Under the pieces are notes generated by a model. That model saw only the letters and a program-made list of their open reading frames with translations, was not told where the DNA came from and did no database searches. From Microbacterium sp. Se63.02b (GTDB lineage Bacteria > Actinomycetota > Actinomycetes > Actinomycetales > Microbacteriaceae): 64,000 nt of DNA. Where the stretch lies: positions 558,001 through 622,000 of the forward strand of contig NZ_CP050453.1 in assembly GCF_014171575.1 (NCBI RefSeq), read 5' to 3'. Positions 58,046-64,000 of this stretch are shown here, piece by piece; position 1 is the stretch's first letter, and each line of letters starts with the position of its first letter. The position numbers and the translations under genes are program-made.

Positions 58046-59017
58046 ATGACAATGACCCCCGAGCAGGCGGCCTGGTTCCAGGGCACCTTCCAGCGACTGG
58101 TCGAGAACGTCGACAAGGCCGTGCAGGGCAAGCAGGAGATCGTCGGCCTCGTGCTGGCGTCGATGCTCGCCGAGGGCCATGTGCTCCTGGAGGATGCACC
58201 AGGCACGGGGAAGACGAGCCTCGCCAAGGCGCTCGCGGCGACCGTCCAGGGCACCAGCGCGCGCATCCAGTTCACCCCCGACCTGCTCCCGTCCGACGTC
58301 ACCGGTGTGACGATCTACGACCAGCAGTCGCACCGGTTCGAGTTCCACAAGGGCCCGATCTTCGCGTCTATCGTGCTGGCCGACGAGATCAACCGCGCAT
58401 CGCCCAAGACCCAGTCGGCGCTGCTGGAGGTCATGGAGGAGTCGCGCGTGACCGTCGACGGCGTCACGCACGAGGCCGGGCGTCCGTTCCTCGTGATCGC
58501 GACGCAGAACCCCATCGAGCAGGCCGGTACCTACAAGCTCCCCGAAGCCCAGCTCGACCGCTTCCTGATCAAGACCTCGATCGGCTACCCCGACCTCGCG
58601 GTGACCGAGAGCATCCTGGCCGGTGCGTCCGACCGCAACCCGTCCGCCGGTCTCTCGGCGATCATCACGACGAGCGCCGTCGCCGATATGGCCGACCTCG
58701 CCGCGTCCGTCCACGTGGAGCCCGCCGTGCTCCGCTACGTCGCCGAACTCGCCGAGGCGACGCGTGAGGACTCGGCGATCCGACTCGGTGTCTCGGTGCG
58801 TGGGGCGATCGCGATGATCCGCATCGCCAAGGTGTGGGCCGCGGCGCAGGGGCGTCACTTCGTGCTCCCCGACGACATCAAGGCCCTCGCCCGTCCGGTG
58901 TGGCAGCACCGTCTGCTGCTCGACGCCGAGGCGGAGTTCGCCGGCACGACCAGCGACACCGTGATCGCCCGCGTGCTCGACGGCGTCGCCGCTCCGCAGG
59001 CCCGAGCGGCGGCCTGA
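58046..59017 (+). CDS. MoxR family AAA+ ATPase
   Basis: 323 residues. Chaperone-like ATPase. Walker A LLEDAPGTGKTSLAKALA, Walker B SIVLADEINRASPKTQSALL, sensor ATQNPIEQAGTYKLPEAQLD and the MoxR lid (SVRGAIAMIRIAKVWAAAQG). Always paired with DUF58 proteins. Starts 48 bases after the giant surface protein and overlaps DUF58 by TGATG. Confidence 0.95.
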   Translation: MTMTPEQAAWFQGTFQRLVENVDKAVQGKQEIVGLVLASMLAEGHVLLEDAPGTGKTSLAKALAATVQGTSARIQFTPDLLPSDVTGVTIYDQQSHRFEFHKGPIFASIVLADEINRASPKTQSALLEVMEESRVTVDGVTHEAGRPFLVIATQNPIEQAGTYKLPEAQLDRFLIKTSIGYPDLAVTESILAGASDRNPSAGLSAIITTSAVADMADLAASVHVEPAVLRYVAELAEATREDSAIRLGVSVRGAIAMIRIAKVWAAAQGRHFVLPDDIKALARPVWQHRLLLDAEAEFAGTTSDTVIARVLDGVAAPQARAAA

Positions 59018-60279
59018 TGACCGCGGAGGCCCTTCCGGCGTCGCCGCCGCAGACGGAACGCGACGCCGGCTGGCGTGATGTCGCGGCCGTCCTCGGTGCG
59101 CGTGCCCTGGTGCGCCTCCGCAAGATCACCGCGGCGATCCGTCCGCTCGCGTGGGTGCTGATGGCTCTCGCGATCGGGTTCTGGGTGCTCGGGCAGATCG
59201 CCGGATGGTCGGAGTTCACGGTCGCGGCCGTCGTGATCGCGGTCGCGGTCGCGGTGTGCGCGCTGTTCCTGATCGGGCGCACCGCGTACGACGTCTCGCT
59301 CGACCTCGCCCGCACCCGGGTGGTCGTCGGCGAGCGCGCGGTCGGTGCGCTCACCCTCGCCAACCGCGGCAGCAGGGCGATCCTGCCGTCTCGTGTGGTG
59401 CTCCCGGTCGGCTCGGGCCGAGGAGAGTTCGGGATCCAGCGGCTCGCACCGGGGGAGGAGGCGGAGGAGCTCTTCGCCATTCCCACGCAGAAGCGCGGTG
59501 TGGTCAAGGTGGGTCCGGTGAGCGTGGTGCGCGGAGACCCGCTCGGGCTCTTCGAACGGGCGCACCGGCGTGACGATCCTGTCGACCTGTTCGTGCACCC
59601 GCGCACCGTGCTGTTCGACGGACAGTCGCTCGGTTACCTGCGCGACCTGGAAGGGCTGCCGGCGGCGGATCTGTCCCGCGACGACGTGTCCTTCCACGCC
59701 CTGCTCGAGTACCAGCCCGGTGACGACCTGCGTCATGTGCACTGGCGTTCGACGGCGCGCACCGGCACGATGATGGTCCGTCAATACGAGGAGACCCGCC
59801 GGTCGCACTTCGTGATCGGCCTCTCGCGCTCGGTCGCCGACTACGCCACCGCCGACGACTTCGAGCTCGGGATCTCGGCCGCCGGGTCGATCGGTCTCCG
59901 CGCGCTCCGCGACTCCCAGCGCGTCGACGTGCGCGTGCAGGGGCGCGAGCTGCCGGCCGGCACGGGCAAGCAGCTCCTCGACTCGCTCTCGGCCGTGGAG
60001 AACAGCAAGGCGAGGGAGGGCGGCATCGCCGACCTCGCCGGCATCGTCTCGGCCACGATGCCGCTCGCGAGCGTCGTCGTGCTCGTCTGCGGATCCCGCG
60101 TGCCCTCGGACGATCTCCGTCTCGCCTGCTCCCGGCTCCCCTTCGGCGCCAAGGTCCTCGCCGTCGTCGCCGACACGTCGGCGAAAGCCCCGGCGCTCCG
60201 GCGGATCGGCGACGCCGATGTCGTCACGGTCGGCGCTCTCGAACAGATCCCCCTCGCTCTGCAGAAGGTGCTCGCATGA
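59017..60279 (+). CDS. DUF58 domain protein (MoxR partner)
   Basis: 420 residues: two adjacent N-terminal helices (PLAWVLMALAIGFWVLGQIA; FTVAAVVIAVAVAVCALFLI), then a beta-rich stalk and the DUF58/VWA-like domain with the signature LLEYQPGDDLRHVHWRSTAR and TGTMMVRQYEETRRSHFVIG. Membrane-attached, facing the cell surface side or cytoplasm unclear. Translationally coupled to MoxR (TGATG overlap) and to the next gene (ATGA). Confidence 0.93.
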   Translation: MTAEALPASPPQTERDAGWRDVAAVLGARALVRLRKITAAIRPLAWVLMALAIGFWVLGQIAGWSEFTVAAVVIAVAVAVCALFLIGRTAYDVSLDLARTRVVVGERAVGALTLANRGSRAILPSRVVLPVGSGRGEFGIQRLAPGEEAEELFAIPTQKRGVVKVGPVSVVRGDPLGLFERAHRRDDPVDLFVHPRTVLFDGQSLGYLRDLEGLPAADLSRDDVSFHALLEYQPGDDLRHVHWRSTARTGTMMVRQYEETRRSHFVIGLSRSVADYATADDFELGISAAGSIGLRALRDSQRVDVRVQGRELPAGTGKQLLDSLSAVENSKAREGGIADLAGIVSATMPLASVVVLVCGSRVPSDDLRLACSRLPFGAKVLAVVADTSAKAPALRRIGDADVVTVGALEQIPLALQKVLA

Positions 60280-62670
60280 CCGGGTCCGCCACCGCATCCG
60301 GCGTTCTGCCGCTCCGCCGCTGGATCCTCGATCTGGGAGCGTCCGCCCTCCTGGTCGTCACCGCGCTCGTGGGGTTCTGGCCGACGTTCGCCGGTGGGTC
60401 GTTCCTCCCGGCCGTGATCGGCGGCCTCGTGCTCGGACTCGCGATCGCGGCCGTCGCCGCATGGCGCCGGTGGGGCATCCTGATCATCGCCGGGCTCACG
60501 GTCGCCGCCTACTTCGTGTTCGGCGGGGCGCTGGCCCTGCCGCAGACGACGATCCTCGGGGTCATCCCGACGCTGGACACCCTGCAGAAGCTCGCGGTCG
60601 GCACCGTGACCGCCTGGAAGCAGATGCTCACCACGGTCGCGCCGGTCGCGGCCGCCGACGGACACCTCGTCGTCCCGTTCCTGCTGGCGCTCGTGGCATC
60701 CGTGCTCACCGCGTCGCTCGCGCTGCGCCTGCCGCAGGTCGCATGGGCGCTGCTCCCCGCCGGCGTGCTGCTCATGCTCGTCATCGCGCTCGGCACCCCG
60801 AGCCCGCTTTCCCGCTGGTCCAGGGCCTCGTGTTCGCTGTGGTGAGCATGTCGTGGCTCGCGCTGCGCCAGCTCTGGGCGCCGCAGAACATGGCCGTGTC
60901 GGTCAGCGAGGTCGACCCCTCCCGTGGGGCCCACATGCGCACGCGCCGTCTGCTCGCGGGCGTCGCGGTGCTCGCCGTCGCGGCAGGCACCGGTGTCGCC
61001 GCCAGTGCGATCGCGACCCCGGCGCAACCGCGGCACGTGTTCCGCGACGTGATCATCCCGCCGTTCGACATCCGCGACTATCCGAGTCCCCTGCAGGCGT
61101 TCCGCAAGAACGTGCGCGACGAGGCCGACAAGACGCTGTTCACGGTGCAGGGCCTGCCCAAGGACGCCCGCATCCGGACGGCCGTGATGGACCAGTTCGA
61201 CGGGATGGTCTACAACGTCACCGACGGCGGTCCCACGTCGTCGAGCGCGTTCGCCCCGTTGCGCTCGAACATGGCGCCGGAGGCCGAAGGTGTCCCCGTG
61301 ACGCTGAAGTTCGCGATCGACGGGTATCGCGGCGTGTGGATGCCGACGGCCGGAGAGCTGTCGGAGATCCACTTCGAGGGCGACCGCGCCGAAGACCTGC
61401 GCCGCGGGACGTTCGTGAACACCGTGACGGGCACGGCGGTCGCCACGCCGAAGCTGGGTGCCGGCGACGAGTACGTGGTCGATGCCGTGATGCCCGCCGT
61501 CCCCGATGACGAACAGCTCGCCGAGGTGCCGTTCGGCAAGGTCACGATGCCGAAGCCGAGCAACGTGCCGGAAGAGCTCACCTCGCTCGCGGCCGAGACC
61601 GTGACCGATGCCGAGACCCCGATCGAGCAGGTCAGGGCGCTGGAGAACCTCCTCTCGGAGGGCGGCTTCTTCAGTCACGGCCTCGAGGGCGAGGTGCTGT
61701 CGCGTGCGGGGCACACCGCCGAGCGCATCTCGACGCTCGTCGGCGCCGAGCAGATGATCGGCGACGACGAGCAGTACGCCGTGGCGATGGCTCTGCTGGC
61801 GGGGCAGCTCGACATCCCCGCGCGGGTGGTCATGGGCTACTACCCCGACGAGGAGCAGGCGGGTGAGGCGGTGTTCGCCGCCACCGGCGACAACGTGCAC
61901 GCGTGGGTCGAGGTCAACTTCGAGGGCGTCGGATGGGTGACCTTCAATCCGACCCCGCCCGAGGACCAGGTGCCCAACGACCAGAACACGAAGCCGCGCG
62001 TCGACCCGAAGCCGCAGGTCCTGCAGCCGCCGCCCCGCCGCAGGAGCCCGTCGACCTGCCGCCCACGCTCCCCGACGACCGCGAGTCCGAGGATGAGAGC
62101 CTGAATCTCGCCGGCATCATCGGGGCGATCCTCCTGATCGGCGGCATCACGCTCGCCGTGATCGCCGTGCTCGCCTCGCCGTTCATCGTGATCGGCGCAT
62201 GGAAGGCGGCGAAGCGGCGTTCGCGCCGTGCGGCTGCGCGCGCCTCCGACCGCATCAGCGGCGGCTGGGACGAGTTGACCGACCGTGCGATCGACTACGG
62301 CGCACGCCTCGCGCCGGGTGGCACGCGCACGGAGGAAGCGGCTGTCGTGGCCTCCGCGCTGACGGTGCCGCAGGTCACGGCGCTCGCCGACCGTGCCGAC
62401 GCCGAGGTGTTCGGACCGGCCGAACCGACCCCGCAGGACGTGGAGTCGTTCTGGCACGAGGTCGACGAGATCGTGGGCGGCCTCGGCAAGGAGGCCGGCT
62501 TCTGGAAGCGCGTCAAGGCACGGCTGAGCCTTCGTTCCCTGATCGGCGGAACCGCCATCTCGCACGGTCTGCAGAACCTGAAGGATGCCGCGACCGCGCG
62601 CGTGCGGCGCGAACCTGGCACCATCAAGAGCAGCACGACGCCCCCGTCCTCCGAGAGTGAGACCCCATGA
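60276..62670 (+). pseudogene. TgpA-like transglutaminase-fold membrane protein, active-site substituted, two frameshifts
   Basis: Repaired length about 798 residues. About six N-terminal helices, an extracytoplasmic transglutaminase-like domain and one C-terminal helix (IIGAILLIGGITLAVIAVLA) with a basic tail. The core reads IGDDEQYAVAMALLAGQL, NVHAWVEVNFEGVGWVTFNP. The usual GDCEQYA Cys is Asp (codon 61766-61768), and the usual Asp of FDPTP is Asn (61946-61948); the His (61898-61900) is kept. Spacings of 44 and 16 residues are those of active transglutaminase cores. So it is probably a non-catalytic member. Frame breaks are near 60804 (GG to G) and 62033 (CCCC run), far from the active site; 2395 bases fits two lost bases. 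Confidence 0.86.
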
Positions 62671-63989
62671 CGCAGCCCGCGCTCGATCAGATCGCGCCGA
62701 TCTCCCGTCGCGCGGTCGCGTACATCATCGATGCCCTGATCGCCGGGGGCCTCGCGATCGTGCTCGGCGGCGGACTGCTGGTCGCCGCCTCCCTCTCCGG
62801 CAGCGCCGAGAAGATGCTCGGGATCCTCCTGATCGGCGGCCCGGTGGTGAGCCTCGTGCTCCTCGGCTGGTTCGTCGTCTACACGATCATGCAGGCGGGC
62901 AGCGGCTCGATCGGGATGCGGGCGCAAGGTCTGCGGCTCGTCTCCGCGGCGGAGGGGAAGCCGCTCGGATTCGGGCGGGCTCTGCTGCGGAACATCATCT
63001 TCGGCCTCGCCGCCGCGGTGGTCGTCGGCTACTTCAGCCCGCTCTTCGACGGTTCCGGCCGCTTCCAGGGGTGGCACGACAAGGTCGCCGGTTCGCTGAT
63101 GCTCGATGCACGGGTGTCGGCGTCCGCCGCGCCGGCATCCGCCGCTGCGGCGGCGATCCCGCCCGCCCCCACGACGTCGATCCCCGCCGCACCCCTCGCC
63201 CCGGGCGCCGGTCATCCGGCTCCGGCGGCATCTCCGGCCCCGGCGATCCCCGGTCTTCCGCCGACCGCCGCGGCCCCCGCTGCTCCTTCCGCCGCGGTGC
63301 CGGCGTACGTTCCGCCGCGGCCTGCGGCACCCGCAGCCCCGGTGGCCGACGCCGGTTCGCTGATCGCCTTCGTCCCCGGGGTCACCCAGGACGCGCCTGC
63401 GCGCCCCGCACCGGTCGTGGAGCCGGAACTCGATGCGACCGTGCAGCAGCGGCCGGAGCCCGCCGTCGCGGCACCGCCGGCACCGTCCGTGCCCGAGCCC
63501 GCGGCGGCACCGGCCGCACCCGCTCCCGCAGCGGCGGAACCTCCCGCACCTCCGGCCCCCGCCGCAGCGTCGGCACCCGCACCCGCACCCGCAGCAGCGC
63601 CGGCGCCCGTCGCGTTCGTCTCCGTCGAGGAGGACGATCTGGAGGACACGCGGATCAGCGTTCCCGGACACCGGCTGGTGTTCACCTGGGACGACGGGAC
63701 ACGCGTCTCGGTGTCTCGCCGCACGATCTTCGGCCGCAACCCCGCGCCAGAGGAGGGAGCGACGCTCGTGCCCGTGCGTGACGAGACGCTCTCGCTCTCC
63801 AAGACGCACTTCGAGGCCGCAGCAGAGACCTCCGGCGGGTGGGTACGGGATCGTCACTCCACGAACGGCATGACCATCGTGCGCGACGGACAACGCATCG
63901 CGTGCCCGGCCGGTCAACGCGTGCCGATCCGTCTCGGTGATGCGATCGAGATCGGCGACCGCATCGTGACGATCGGCGGCTACGCGTGA
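62667..63989 (+). CDS. RDD membrane domain protein with C-terminal FHA domain
   Basis: 440 residues. RDD domain: PISRRAVAYIIDALIAGGLA, GMRAQGLRLVSAAEGKPLGF, FQGWHDKVAGSLML with four or so helices in residues 15-145. A 150-residue Ala/Pro linker follows, then an FHA domain: RRTIFGRNPAPEEG, SLSKTHFEA and WVRDRHSTNGMTIVRDG, with the Arg, Ser, His and Asn that read phosphothreonine. It overlaps the previous stop by ATGA. It may connect the MoxR/DUF58/surface-protein system to Ser/Thr kinase signalling in the cytoplasm. The linker is extremely Ala/Pro biased. Confidence 0.93.
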   Translation: MTQPALDQIAPISRRAVAYIIDALIAGGLAIVLGGGLLVAASLSGSAEKMLGILLIGGPVVSLVLLGWFVVYTIMQAGSGSIGMRAQGLRLVSAAEGKPLGFGRALLRNIIFGLAAAVVVGYFSPLFDGSGRFQGWHDKVAGSLMLDARVSASAAPASAAAAAIPPAPTTSIPAAPLAPGAGHPAPAASPAPAIPGLPPTAAAPAAPSAAVPAYVPPRPAAPAAPVADAGSLIAFVPGVTQDAPARPAPVVEPELDATVQQRPEPAVAAPPAPSVPEPAAAPAAPAPAAAEPPAPPAPAAASAPAPAPAAAPAPVAFVSVEEDDLEDTRISVPGHRLVFTWDDGTRVSVSRRTIFGRNPAPEEGATLVPVRDETLSLSKTHFEAAAETSGGWVRDRHSTNGMTIVRDGQRIACPAGQRVPIRLGDAIEIGDRIVTIGGYA

Positions 63990-64000
63990 GGGCCGGGCTG

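Noticed and set aside
45000..62100. Programmed frameshifting as a common explanation of broken genes
   Set aside because: Breaks occur at different kinds of G/C runs without slippery heptamers or downstream structures and in unrelated genes; assembly error fits better.

Overview
The window is about 64 kb of very GC-rich DNA with dense, strongly codon-biased genes, many ATGA start/stop overlaps and IdeR/DtxR-type iron boxes. Family content (HtaA heme protein with a LAxTG-like tail, 13E12-type HNH protein, LytS/LytTR with CstA, MoxR-DUF58-transglutaminase-RDD/FHA locus, Rv2578c-type radical SAM) and codon habits point to a high-GC actinobacterium, most likely Microbacterium or a close relative in Microbacteriaceae. 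I see no rRNA, tRNA, CRISPR array, prophage or insertion sequence. No stretch longer than about 300 bases lacks a gene; the longest gaps (14081-14345, 32199-32451, 7053-7277, 23839-24029) are described individually.

Layout: (1) 1-3790, a TetR regulator and an RND efflux pump. (2) 3919-6995 minus, an HtaA-type heme surface protein behind a perfect iron box, and an aldose 1-epimerase. (3) 7047-9535, a DEAD-box RNA helicase with a long hairpin-rich leader. (4) 9678-14080, YaeQ, a radical SAM protein, a VanY-type carboxypeptidase, an acyl-CoA dehydrogenase and an orphan PemK/MazF-like gene. (5) 14249-22332, a GntR-controlled operon with AI-2-type LsrK kinase and LsrF thiolase, a 2-hydroxyacid dehydrogenase, a cupin and a CUT1 sugar ABC importer. 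(6) 22510-23838, a 13E12/HNH protein. (7) 24030-28790 minus, an iron-boxed ECF transporter (two YkoE-like S components, EcfT, fused EcfAA') with a siderophore-interacting protein. (8) 28959-32198, a secreted subtilase. (9) 32452-38771, CstA-YbdD-LytS/LytTR-small membrane protein-SSS symporter, probably carboxylate (pyruvate/acetate) uptake. (10) 38831-44689, a DUF6226-like protein, pirin, GNAT, RecQ and a double-TetR regulator. (11) 44724-47878, an MFS transporter and GH3 glycosidase divergent from that regulator. (12) 48017-51799, acyl-CoA oxidase, alcohol dehydrogenase and Tag glycosylase. (13) 51926-63989, a roughly 2,000-residue cadherin/fibronectin-type surface protein followed by MoxR, DUF58, a transglutaminase-like protein whose catalytic Cys and Asp are replaced, and an RDD-FHA protein.

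A dominant technical signal: at least 22 single- or double-base indels, nearly all beside G or C runs, break about 14 otherwise well-conserved genes. I read this as long-read consensus error rather than mass gene decay; broken genes are typed pseudogene but described as the intact product they almost certainly encode.

Best candidates for something undescribed: the LsrK/LsrF cluster wired to a CUT1 importer, the iron-regulated ECF-SIP system with two S components, the catalytically substituted transglutaminase in the MoxR locus, and the tandem TetR with paired operators.
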